Source: Spirosoma aerolatum
GTDB lineage: Bacteria; Bacteroidota; Bacteroidia; Cytophagales; Spirosomataceae
NCBI RefSeq assembly: GCF_002056795.1
Contig: NZ_CP020104.1
Coordinates: 3,793,001 to 3,857,000 of the forward strand
Reading direction: 5' to 3'
Length of the DNA: 64,000 nt
Positions 45,722-56,500 of the stretch are shown piece after piece (position 1 is the first letter of the stretch; each line of letters begins with the position of its first letter). The notes below the pieces were generated by a model, which was not told the origin of the DNA, did no database searches, and saw nothing but the letters and a program-made list of their open reading frames with translations. The position numbers and the translations under genes were made by a program.

Positions 45722-46230
45722 ATCAACCCTGTAACCCTCAGCGTTTAATCGTTCAGAAGTCGATGGGTTTTACTCTTTCAAAAAAAATTTTCTGAAAAAT
45801 TATCGGATTCTTTTCCATTTGTGAAAACAATAGCCGCTGCAAGTCGTTTTATATCTACAATCGCTGATAGACGGAGATGCTGTGAAATGCACCTGATTAG
45901 AAATAATAACCGTTCCATTAAGCGAATCAAAAGCCAGGTGACTCAGTGTCGTCTGGCTTTCTTTTTTTCTCGCAACGTCTCGCAGTCCAATCGTACGCAA
46001 TAAGGGTCCAGATGCTCTCAAATAGTAAAAAATCTCAAAGCAGACTGATCAGCCATTAGACATAGGGGTGTTTCATAGTGGGGTGTTTGCTGAATGCGAT
46101 TGAGGTACTAATTGGTCTCCACTTGACCAGGCCTGTAGATCACTTCAAGCTATCAAACCACCACTCAATCGTAATGAAGCAAATCGGATATGATCAAATT
46201 TACGTATTTTAAAGGCCAATTCGCCTGTCA
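45722..46230. other. Intergenic region with an orphan-type terminator
   Basis: No gene is called. A terminator-like hairpin at 45930 lies over 200 bases after the DUF1624 stop, so a small RNA could start in between. The right part (46060-46200) has a stretch that looks like a mutated coding sequence on the minus strand (NRIQQTPHYE) with in-frame stops. Confidence 0.45.
45930..45970 (+). terminator. Rho-independent terminator
   Basis: AAAGCCAG (45930-45937) pairs with CTGGCTTT (45953-45960), followed by C and a run of seven Ts. It could end the DUF1624 transcript or a small RNA starting near 45800. Confidence 0.75.
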
Positions 46231-49200
46231 ATGCGTACCCTTTATTTACTCTTCGTTCTGATTTCATATCGTCTGCTGGCCCAGCCAACTAATCCAACAG
46301 CTAAAGGCTGGCAGGCATTAACCATTTCTGATGGCCTGTCGCAAGGGATGATCTATGATCTTAAACAAGCCGGGAATGGGTTTATCTGGCTAGCCACCAA
46401 AGACGGACTCAATCGCTACGATGGTCATAATTTTTCGGTCTATACCCACGACCCCTACAATCCCTACAGCCTGTCCGACAACAGTTGTTCGGCCCTGTTG
46501 GTCGATAGTCGGGGGCGGCTCTGGGTTGGTACGCTCAACCAGGGGTTGAATTTGTTTGACGACCGGTCCCAGCGATTTTATCACATCGACATCCGGGATA
46601 CGAATTTGCCCGGAGCAGGTAATCACGAAGTTCGGTTGCTGGCCGAAGACCCGGATGGTAACATTTGGGTGAATACGGATCAGGACAAACTTTTTCGAAT
46701 TAGCCTGCCAGACCACTTGAAAACCGGTTTCCCCACTAGTGCCAATTTTACGGCTCAGGCCCGATTTAGCTCCATAACGCTGGCTGGTATGGCAACCATT
46801 GCCTCCGCCCATCATATTCAGTTCCGGCCTGATGGCACAGCAACCGTTGGAACTACCTACGGTATGTGTTCTTTCAATTGGCGACAACTGCGGGATATGC
46901 GCCCCGTGAATCGCCCGGCCAACCTGACCGTGAGAGAGTGGTATACAGACGATGATGCCGCTCAGGGAAATTACTGGTTCTCGACACAACGAAATCAGGT
47001 TCACGGCTGGCTGCGGGGAACCCACAAAGTAATCGGCTTGCCTCGCCAAACCACTGGGGCACTAGTCGAATTTCTTGACTCGACTACGGTAGCCGTGGCT
47101 ACGCTGCAATACCTCTGGCTGATGAAGCCCGATCAACTTTTCGGGCTGGATAGCCTGACAGCCCGTAATGCGTTCACGGTTATGTCGCCAGATGCAATGG
47201 GTCTGACAGCATTTATGAGGGATCGGACTGGCTCGATCTGGTTTGGAACCATGGGGTATGGCGTCCGGGTGTTCAATCCTAACGTCAACCAATTCACGTC
47301 ATTTTTACCGAAAACGTCCGTTACTTACCTCCACCAGGATAGGGCAGGGCATCTGTATGTTCGCTACTTCCAGCAGTATGCCCAGCTTGACAAGGCCAGC
47401 AACCGGCTCGTTCCGTTTCTGACCAAAACGAACGATGAAAGCGAGCCGCACCAAAACTATCTAATGCAGAGCAGGAGCGGATTTTTATGGATATCCAATA
47501 TAGATTACAACAAAAAAATACATCAGCTACTCAAGTACACATCTAACGGGCAATTGCTGAACGTGTACAGGCTTCCTTCTCAAACGGCGTTTGGAACATA
47601 TCTCAATCAGACGGTGGAGGATCAGGCAGGCAAGCTTTGGATTGGGGCGATCAATGGTAAGCTACTGCAATTCGACCCTGAAAAAGAGAGTTTTATAGTT
47701 TTTAGCTATAAACACTTACTCCCCCAAAGCGGTGCTGAAATAGAAGTGGGTGCCTTGTATTTCGATCGGGCTGGTACGCTCTGGATCGGTACAACCCGAG
47801 GCTTAGTCAGGGCTGACCACCCTCAGGGACAACCTTCCTTCACTATATACAAAAACGATGTTACGGATCGCCACAGTCTGAGCCATGATGTTGTGTCGAG
47901 TATGGTCGATGATCCCAACCAGCCAAATCGATACCTATGGGTGAGCACCAAAGGCGGGGGATTGGAGCGACTTGATAAACGATTGGGGCAGTTTCGTCAT
48001 TTCACGGAAGCACAGGGTTTACCGAACAAAGTGGTCTATGGGATTCTGACCGACGAATTCAGAAACCTCTGGATGAGTACCAACCGGGGGCTGGCCCAGT
48101 TCAATCCACAGACATTTACGTTTCGCACTTATTCCAAAGCCGATGGTTTGCAAGACGATGAGTTCAACACCGGATCTTATTTTAAAACGGCAGCCGGTGA
48201 GTTACTCTTCGGTGGGGTCAATGGGCTAACGGCATTCCGGGCAAAGGACGTCGTGCGAAAAACGCTGGCTCCTCCGCAAACTCATCTGGTTAGTCTGAAA
48301 ATAAATAATGAGCCCATAACCGTTGGGGGGGCTGATGGCATTTTAAGCCAAAGTATTGAGAACACGTCCCGTATCGATCTGGCCTACGATCAGAATCTGA
48401 TTACCCTGGAATTTGCCGTGATGAATTTTGCCAACCCGGCCCACAACCAGTATCGCTATCGGCTAGTGGGCATCGACGACGGGTGGGTGGAGGCTGGTAC
48501 GAACCGGTTTGCCAACTATGCTCAGCTTCCCTACGGGCGCTACACGCTCCAGATGATGGGCTCCGCCGATGGGGAAACCTGGAGCCAGCCCGTCACGCTA
48601 CACATTCGAATCCATCCGCCGTTCTATCGGACCTGGTGGGCTTACCTGATATACGCGCTGGCCGTGGGTTTTGCTGGCTGGCAGTTATATCGGTTTCAGA
48701 AGCAGCGGTGGCTATTACAGCAGCAGGTCAGCCTGGAGAAGCAGGAAGCCAGCCGACTCGCCGAGTTAGACGCCTTAAAAACCAATTTTTTTGCCAATAT
48801 CTCCCACGAGTTTCGTACGCCATTGACCCTAATTCTGGGTCCCATTGAGCAAATGGCGCAGGAGTACGCCCACGACAGCCGCTTCCCGATGCTGCAGCGT
48901 AATGCCAACCGGCTGCTGAGTCTGATCAACCAACTCCTTGACCTGAGTAAACTCGAAGCCGGGCAGCTCCGGGCCGAGCCTGAACCGGGTGACATGGCCG
49001 CTTTCTTCCGCATGTTAGCTAGTTCGTTCAGTTCGCTGGCCGAAAGCCGCAGGATCACGTTCACATTTTCCCAGAACGAATCCGAACGCTGGGTCAGTTT
49101 CGACCGCGACAAGGTGGAGAAAATTATGACCAATTTGCTGGCCAACGCCTTTAAATTTACTCCCGCCGGGCATACGGTCAGCTTGACCGTGCAGTATCCG

Positions 49201-50385
49201 GATCAGGTGAATAACCCGGTGGTGATCAGCGTTTCGGATACCGGTATTGGTATTGCGACGGAGAGGCTTCCCCATATTTTTGAGCGGTTCTACCAGGGGG
49301 CCACCTTCACACGGTCTGCCGAAGGGAAAAATGTCCGGCCCTACGAGGGAACCGGCATTGGCCTGGCGCTGGTGCATGAATTGGTGAAGATTCTCGGTGG
49401 CAGCATTAGCGTAATCAGTACTGAAGGCGAGGGAACGACCTTTGCGGTCACGCTACCCTTGGCCGATAGTGGCGATAGTACCGTCCGATGGGTTACCGGG
49501 CTAGATTCGGGCGTGGCCCCGTTTGTAGTTACTGACGGGAACCACGCGCTGGAACGGCCGAAGGAGGCCGAAGCGACACTCGCTACGGCGGAAAATATCC
49601 TGCTCATCATCGACGACAATGCCGACATCCGGGCTTACATCCGCAGCATCTTTGCCGCCGACTACCAGATACTCGAAGCCGAGGACGGCCAGGAGGGTTT
49701 GCAGAAAGCTACGGCAAGTCTGCCTGATATGATTATATGTGACCTGATGATGCCCCGGCTGGATGGCTTCGGGTTTTGCCGGGCATTAAAAAAACAGGAA
49801 GCTACCAGTCATATACCGGTGGTGATGCTGACGGCCAGGGCGACCGTAGAAGACCGGATTGAAGGCTTCGAGCTGGGGGCCGACGACTACCTGACCAAGC
49901 CATTTAACCGGGAGGAAATTCGGGCCAGGGTAAAGAATCTGGTGCAGCAGCGGCAACGGCTCTACCAATGGTTTAGTGCGAAACGGACGGGGTTGGATAC
50001 GCTCCCACTGGCTAGCCGGGAGCCGGTGCCAGCGTTGCTGGTTAGTGAGCAACAGTTTATCGATCGGCTGACCCAGGTGGTGAATCAGTATATTGATGAA
50101 CCTGCCCTGAGTGTTGAGATGCTGGCCGGGGCTGTAAACATGAGCCGTTCCCAATTGCACCGAAAATTAAAAGCGGTGCTGGATACCTCCCCAACCAATT
50201 TTATCCGAAAAGTCAGACTGATCAAAGCGGCCAGTTTGCTGGTGGAGGGTAATCAAAGTATTACGATGGTGGCCTACGCCGTTGGGTTCGACAATCTATC
50301 TTATTTTGCCAAAGTATTTCAGGAAGAGTATGGAATGTTACCGTCACATTATAGACGTACTGAAAATTCAGGCCATAGTTTCTAA
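46231..50385 (+). CDS. Hybrid two-component sensor/AraC regulator (HTCS)
   Basis: A 1384-residue one-protein signalling system. It has a signal peptide (MRTLYLLFVLISYRLLAQ), two seven-bladed propellers made of Reg_prop repeats (GNGFIWLATKDGLNRYDG, RGRLWVGTLNQGLNLFD, GTLWIGTTRGLVRADHPQ), a Y_Y_Y domain (residues about 715-790), a membrane helix (about 800-820), HisKA with His859 in ANISHEFRTPL, an ATPase domain, a receiver with Asp1171 in ICDLMMPRLDGF, and a C-terminal AraC domain (from about 1285). In Bacteroidota such HTCS usually sense saccharides outside the cell and switch on adjacent operons; here the next gene is a giant secreted repeat protein. Confidence 0.96.
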   Translation: MRTLYLLFVLISYRLLAQPTNPTAKGWQALTISDGLSQGMIYDLKQAGNGFIWLATKDGLNRYDGHNFSVYTHDPYNPYSLSDNSCSALLVDSRGRLWVGTLNQGLNLFDDRSQRFYHIDIRDTNLPGAGNHEVRLLAEDPDGNIWVNTDQDKLFRISLPDHLKTGFPTSANFTAQARFSSITLAGMATIASAHHIQFRPDGTATVGTTYGMCSFNWRQLRDMRPVNRPANLTVREWYTDDDAAQGNYWFSTQRNQVHGWLRGTHKVIGLPRQTTGALVEFLDSTTVAVATLQYLWLMKPDQLFGLDSLTARNAFTVMSPDAMGLTAFMRDRTGSIWFGTMGYGVRVFNPNVNQFTSFLPKTSVTYLHQDRAGHLYVRYFQQYAQLDKASNRLVPFLTKTNDESEPHQNYLMQSRSGFLWISNIDYNKKIHQLLKYTSNGQLLNVYRLPSQTAFGTYLNQTVEDQAGKLWIGAINGKLLQFDPEKESFIVFSYKHLLPQSGAEIEVGALYFDRAGTLWIGTTRGLVRADHPQGQPSFTIYKNDVTDRHSLSHDVVSSMVDDPNQPNRYLWVSTKGGGLERLDKRLGQFRHFTEAQGLPNKVVYGILTDEFRNLWMSTNRGLAQFNPQTFTFRTYSKADGLQDDEFNTGSYFKTAAGELLFGGVNGLTAFRAKDVVRKTLAPPQTHLVSLKINNEPITVGGADGILSQSIENTSRIDLAYDQNLITLEFAVMNFANPAHNQYRYRLVGIDDGWVEAGTNRFANYAQLPYGRYTLQMMGSADGETWSQPVTLHIRIHPPFYRTWWAYLIYALAVGFAGWQLYRFQKQRWLLQQQVSLEKQEASRLAELDALKTNFFANISHEFRTPLTLILGPIEQMAQEYAHDSRFPMLQRNANRLLSLINQLLDLSKLEAGQLRAEPEPGDMAAFFRMLASSFSSLAESRRITFTFSQNESERWVSFDRDKVEKIMTNLLANAFKFTPAGHTVSLTVQYPDQVNNPVVISVSDTGIGIATERLPHIFERFYQGATFTRSAEGKNVRPYEGTGIGLALVHELVKILGGSISVISTEGEGTTFAVTLPLADSGDSTVRWVTGLDSGVAPFVVTDGNHALERPKEAEATLATAENILLIIDDNADIRAYIRSIFAADYQILEAEDGQEGLQKATASLPDMIICDLMMPRLDGFGFCRALKKQEATSHIPVVMLTARATVEDRIEGFELGADDYLTKPFNREEIRARVKNLVQQRQRLYQWFSAKRTGLDTLPLASREPVPALLVSEQQFIDRLTQVVNQYIDEPALSVEMLAGAVNMSRSQLHRKLKAVLDTSPTNFIRKVRLIKAASLLVEGNQSITMVAYAVGFDNLSYFAKVFQEEYGMLPSHYRRTENSGHSF

Positions 50386-50415
50386 ATAACGGAAACAGTA
50401 ACTTTTTTGCAGCGT

Positions 50416-50441
50416 AAAGCCCGAATTTCCGGGCTTTTTTT
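50416..50441 (+). terminator. HTCS terminator
   Basis: AAAGCCCG (50416-50423) pairs with CGGGCTTT (50430-50437), followed by Ts. It lies 31 bases after the HTCS stop, so the giant gene has its own promoter. Confidence 0.88.
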
Positions 50442-50565
50442 ATACGCATGCGACGAGATTGGTATTGATGCGACGAGGGTGGTAGCAGCCGGATAATCGA
50501 TTGCAGTATTTGCCGGGGTCATTTCTGGCCTTGCCGGATGATTGCTCAATCTTATCGTTCATCGT

Positions 50566-53500
50566 ATGAAAAACTACTACCTGACTCTTCTTTTCACTGG
50601 GTTACAGCTAGTCCTGCTGAGTTCGTTCAGCCAGGCCCAGGTCCCTGTGATCACGGCCTTAAACCCGGCACGCAACCAAAACAATGCTCCAGTTAACACC
50701 AATGTATCCGTAACCTTTGATCAGCCAATCAGTAACAGCACAGCCAGTAAAGGTGGGCTGTTACTGATTGGCCAACTGCGGGGCGGGCTGTTGCGCAACG
50801 GGCAAGGAGGCACTGCCAGCGTGAGTGGCAGCACACTCACGTTTAATCCAACCACCAACTTCAGGCCCGGCGAGACGGTATTTGTGACCAGCACGACGGC
50901 CATCCAGAGCACGGGCGGATCGCGTTTGGCGCGGGGACAGGTCTACCAGTTCACTACCCAAGTAGCTGGTACGGGCCGGGCTAATTTCACCCCCTCCGCC
51001 ACTAACCTTGATCCCGCCGTGGGAGAATCTCCTTGGGGTGTGGCCCTCGGGGATGTGGATGGTGATGGCGATCTGGACATGCTCACCGCTAATCATGACA
51101 GCGATAACGTAAGTGTGCGGCTCAATGATGGTATGGGCAACTTTACCACTCCCCCATCCAACCCTGACCCCGCCGTGGGAAATGGTCCCTATAATGTGGC
51201 GTTAGGCGATGTGGATGGGGATGGCGACCTGGACTTGCTCACTGCCAATTCTATCAGCGATAACGTAAGTGTGCGGCTCAATGATGGTATGGGCAACTTC
51301 ACCCCTCCCTCCTTCAACCCTGACCCCGCCGTGGGAGAATCTCCATGGGGTATGGCGTTAGGCGATGTGGATGGGGATGGCGACCTGGACTTGCTCTGCG
51401 CAAATGCTTATAGCAACAATGTGAGTGTACGGCTCAATGATGGTCAGGGTAACTTCACCGCTCCCCCCACCAACCCTGACCCCGCCGTGGAGATTGGCCC
51501 TGTGAGTGTGGTCCTTGGCGATGTGGATGGAGATAGCGATCTGGACATGCTCACCGCTAATTCTAACAGCAACACCGTAAGTGTGCGGCTCAATGATGGC
51601 CAGGGTAACTTCACCGCTCCCCCCACCAACCCTGACCCCGCCGTGGAGTTTGGTCCCTATAGTGTGGCCTTGGGGGATGTGGATGGCGATGGGGATTTGG
51701 ACATGCTCACCGCTAACATAGCCTATGACAACGTGAGTGTACGGCTCAATGTTGGTATGGGCAACTTCATCGCTCCCCCCACCAATCCTGATCCTGCCGT
51801 GGGTGATTATCCCTATCATATCGCTTTGGGCGATGTGGATGCGGATGGAGACCTAGACTTGGTCACCGCAAATTATTTTAGCGACAACGTGAGCGTACGG
51901 CTCAATGATGGCACGGGCAACTTTACTGCTCCCACTACGAACCCTAACCCCGCCGTGGGGGATGGCCCTCTGAGTGTGGCATTGGGGGATGTGGATGGGG
52001 ATGGGGATCTGGACCTGCTCTGTGCGAATAGGCTTAGCAACACCGTAAGTGTGCGGCTCAATGATCCGGTGCCCCCCAGTATAATAAACTTTGCGGCTAC
52101 ACCCAGCGCAGTCTGCGCCAGTAGCCCCGTTACCTTCACCGCTACGGTGGGCAACGTAACGGGTGCCTATAACTACACCCTGAGCAACGGCAGCAGTCCG
52201 CTCTCGGGCACCGCTAACACCACCGCGTTCAGTCAGACGCTGACGGCCAGCGGATCAGGTAGCCAGAGCTATACGCTGACGGTGAGCAACGGAGGAACAC
52301 CCGCTACGGCCGTCACCAGCCTGACGGTGAACCAGTCTGGCCCAACGCGGCTGTACGTGAAGGCCAACGCAACGGGGGCCAACACGGGCTTAAGCTGGGA
52401 TGATGCTTTTACCGATTTGCAGTCGGCCCTGAAGTACGCCTGTGTAGGCAACTTGAGCGAAATCTGGATTGCCCGTGGAGTGTACAAGCCTGTATCTAAA
52501 CCCAGCAATCAAATTACACTTTCTGATCGGGCAGTCGGCTTCGAAATGTTGCCTGATGTAGCCATCTATGGGGGCTTTGAAGGCACCGAAACCGAGCTGG
52601 ATCAGCGGCCGCTTATTAACCTGAGCAATCCTTCTTCCACTACGCTCTCTGCTGATATTGATGGCGACGGGACATTGGCAGGTAATGGCTACAGGGTTAT
52701 TTACAACACCCGCCGACTCACAAGCACAGCCATTCTGGATGGAGCCGTGATTACCCCTCCTCAGAATGGTACTAATACGGGTGCTATTTCTAATAACAAT
52801 ACTTCAGGCAGCAGTTCCGAATGTAGTCCACAATTCCGAAACCTGCTTTTCACGGGCTTCGTAACAGGCTCTGTAAACAGTGGTTACTGCGTGGTCAATG
52901 TCGCTGGCCCTAACGCCACTGTCAGCCCCAGCTTTATAAACTGCATCTTTACGAATAACCAGGCCGGCACTTATTATGGTGTACTATTTTTTAACGAGGC
53001 AAGTGCTCAGGCACCCAGCACATCGGTAGTACAGCCACAACTGATAAACTGCCTGATTGCTGATAACACCGGTCAGGGGTTTATGTATAACAATCAACTG
53101 AGTGCAGGGCGGGTGCAGACTGAGTTTATCAACTGCTCTATGGTCAATCTGGCGGGAGGGCTGGCTCGTAATTCAACTTCGCAAAGTACATCCCCTATAA
53201 CCATTAAACTAAGTAATAGCGTATTGTGGAATACAGGGGGGGCAGACACATTCCGTAAAGAGCAGGGAGCAACATCGCTTTCGGTCACGGCCCAATACAG
53301 CCTGCTGGATCAGACCATCACCGGTTACACCAGTGGACCAGGTAACCTGACGACTACCTCGTCACCGTTCGTATCGGCCAGTGACCTCAATCTGCCCAGC
53401 ACCTCTCCCGCTGTCAATGCCGGTAACCCTGCCAGCGTAACCGTAGCCAGCGGACCTTACTCAGCCACCAACCTACCCCAGACCGATGTAGCCGCCAATC

Positions 53501-56500
53501 CCCGCATTTTAGGCGGTCGGGTCGATATGGGAGCGCTGGAAGTACAGACGACAACTCCGCTCTGTGGCACGGTGGTGTTTGTGACCGAAGCGGGAGCTGG
53601 TTTGCAGAACGGTAGTAGCTGGACCAACGCCTTCAGTGGCACGGCCCTGCAAACGGCCATCAACACGGCGGCCACCTGTGGCGCGCAGGTTTGGGTAGCG
53701 CAGGGCCTTTACAAACCCACCACCGGCACTGACCGCACCATCAGCTTTTCGATGAAAGAGGGGGTTGCCATCTACGGGGGCTTCCGCGGCACCGAAGGAC
53801 AACTGGGCGACAGGCCAGGGGTTAATCCCGTTACGGGCCAACCGTCCAGCAGTACTCTATCGGGAGACATTGGCACATTGGGTGATTCTGGGGAGGATAG
53901 CGACAACAGCCATCAGATTATTTCCAATGGAACCGGCCTTTCGGAGCGAGCGATCCTGGATGGGTTTGTACTCACCCAAGCAACCAGTGAAGGTGGAACG
54001 GGTAACGGAGGAGCTATTGCGAATTACGGTCCTGTTTGTAATCCAACAATTCGAAACTGCCTGTTCGCAAACAATTATGCATCCAATCATGGAGGGGCTG
54101 TATATAATCAAAACAGCAGCCCTCTTATTGAAAACTGTGTGTTTGACATGAACACGAGTTTTCAGAATGGGGGCGCTATTTACAGTGAAGGGTCAGCAAC
54201 GCTGGCCGTTAAAAACAGCTCCTTCAAAAAAAACCAAGGCTCCTTTGGTGGCACCGTGTTTACAAATGGCTCAGTAGTCTTAAGGCTAACCGATTGTACT
54301 TTCGAAAGCAATACGGCGGTCGACGGTGGAGTAATCAATGTCTATAGTGTTGCAGCTGTCAGTTTAACTCGCTGTCAGTTCCTGAATAACAGCGCAATAG
54401 ACGGTAACGGTGGGGTTATGTACTTGGCGGCTGGGAGTCTGATCGCCACCGATTGCCGATTTCAAAACAACACCTCGACTGACGAGGGTGGCGTACTTAG
54501 TAGTCAGGTCAGTGCTACATTTGTCAACTGCATATTCCAGGACAATACAAGTAGTGGAATTGGTGGAGCCATTTCAGCATCTACCTCCATGACGCTAACT
54601 AATTGCAGCTTCTTAGGCAACAAAACATATCGAGGAGGGGCTATTTACTGTAATGATATAGCCATAACCAATTGTTCGTTTTTGGGAAACCAGGCCGACC
54701 AAGGAGGAGCAATTTGTAGTGAAGGAGGCAATGTTCAACTGGTTAACTCGGTGCTATGGAACAATGGAGTCGCCAATTCAATCGCCTATCCATACGGGGG
54801 AGATTTGCTCTCGGCCCGTTACAGCCTCTTCGAGCCGGGCGTAACGGGCTACACCGATGGGGGTAACAACCTCACCACCACCCTGACGCCTTTCATGAGT
54901 ACCACTTCCACCCAACTGCGTGACTGCGCAGTGGCCATCAACACAGGCAGCAACCAGGCATATAGTACGGTGAGTGGTCCGGCTACAGATCTGGCCGGTA
55001 ACAACCGTCTGTATAATGGTGGCTTGATCGACCGGGGTGCCTACGAGTATCAGGGCAACCCAACTGCACTAGCAATAACCAACCCTGCTGTTATGACGGC
55101 TACGGTAGGCCAGGCGTTCAGCCAGACCTTTATGGCCAGTGGTGGCAGTGGTCCCTACAGCTTCTCTGTAGTTAACTCTACCCTACCTACCAGCCTGAGT
55201 GTATCGATTGGGGGTATTTTGAGCGGCACGCCCACGGCAGCAGGTAGTTACTCGGTGCTGGTGCAGGTGAGTGATGCCAACGGTTGCGTGGGGATAGCTA
55301 GTACCGTATACGGGCTGACGGTGGCCAATGCAGTTCCTGTCTGTGGCACGGTGGTGTACGTGACCCAAAGCGGGGCCGGTAGCCAGAACGGTAGTAGCTG
55401 GACCAACGCCTTCAGCGGCACGGCTCTGCAAACGGCCATCAACACGGCGGCCACCTGCGGGGCTCAGGTCTGGGTAGCGCAGGGTCTTTACAAGCCCACC
55501 ACCGGCACCAACCGCAGTATCAGCTTTGTGATGAAACCGGGCGTAACGATCTATGGAGGCTTTCGAGGAACCGAAGGGCAACTCGGAGATCGGCCAACGA
55601 TTATTCCCCTAGCAGATCAGCCGAGTAGTTCGACGCTTTCGGGCGACCTGAGCGGGGATGATGGGCCTGACTTTGCCAATAACGCGGAAAATAGCTATCA
55701 TGTCATTAAGAACGACAACAACGGTCTGGACAACACAGCAGTACTGGATGGATTTGTTATCCGTGGGGGCAATGCAAATGGAAACAATTCAACTGACGAG
55801 CGGGGCGGAGCCATCTACAGCCTTAGCAGTAGTCCTCGCCTAATCAATTGTAGCCTGCAACGCAATTCGGCCCTAGTCAGTGGCGGAGCTATCTATGATA
55901 CAGGCAGTAGTTTCAGCCTGATCAATTGTAGTTTTCAACAGAACGCAGCCGTCAGGGGCGGGGCTATCTACATCAATGCCAGCAATCCCATCCTGATCAA
56001 TTGCTGGTTCCAAGCCAATACGGTTACGTCGAATGGCGGAGCTATCTATAACAATATCAGCAACCCCAGCCTGGTCAACTGTTCGCTACAAAACAATACA
56101 GCTACCGTGGGTGGCGGAGCTATATATAACCAGGGCAACCGTAATGTCAATAATACGATCAGCTTGATCAACTCGGTGCTGTTCAACAACGGCGGTACTA
56201 ACACCTTTGTGCTAACGGATGGAGGTAGCCTATCGGCCAGCTACAGCCTCTTCGAACCTTCGGTGACGGGCTACACGGATGGGGGCAACAACCTCACCAC
56301 AACCATTACGCCCTTCGCGAGTGGGAGCAGTGTCGCGCTTAACGCTTGCTCACCAGCCATTAACTCGGGGAGCAACTCTGCCTACAACGCCGTCAGCGGA
56401 CCACTCACCGACTTGGCGGGCAACACGCGGGTGTTTGGTGGCACCATCGACCGGGGTGCTTACGAGTACCAGAGCAACCCCACTAGCCTGACCGTGCTCA

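Noticed and set aside
45821..46003. 60-codon plus-strand frame with many Arg
   Set aside because: It runs through a terminator hairpin and has no recognisable features.
46060..46190. Minus-strand trace that looks slightly like a transposase end
   Set aside because: Several in-frame stops and no convincing family motif; too weak to report as a relic.
51004..52068. Regular repeats that might be taken for a CRISPR array
   Set aside because: The 156-base period is entirely coding (FG-GAP repeats), with no spacers.
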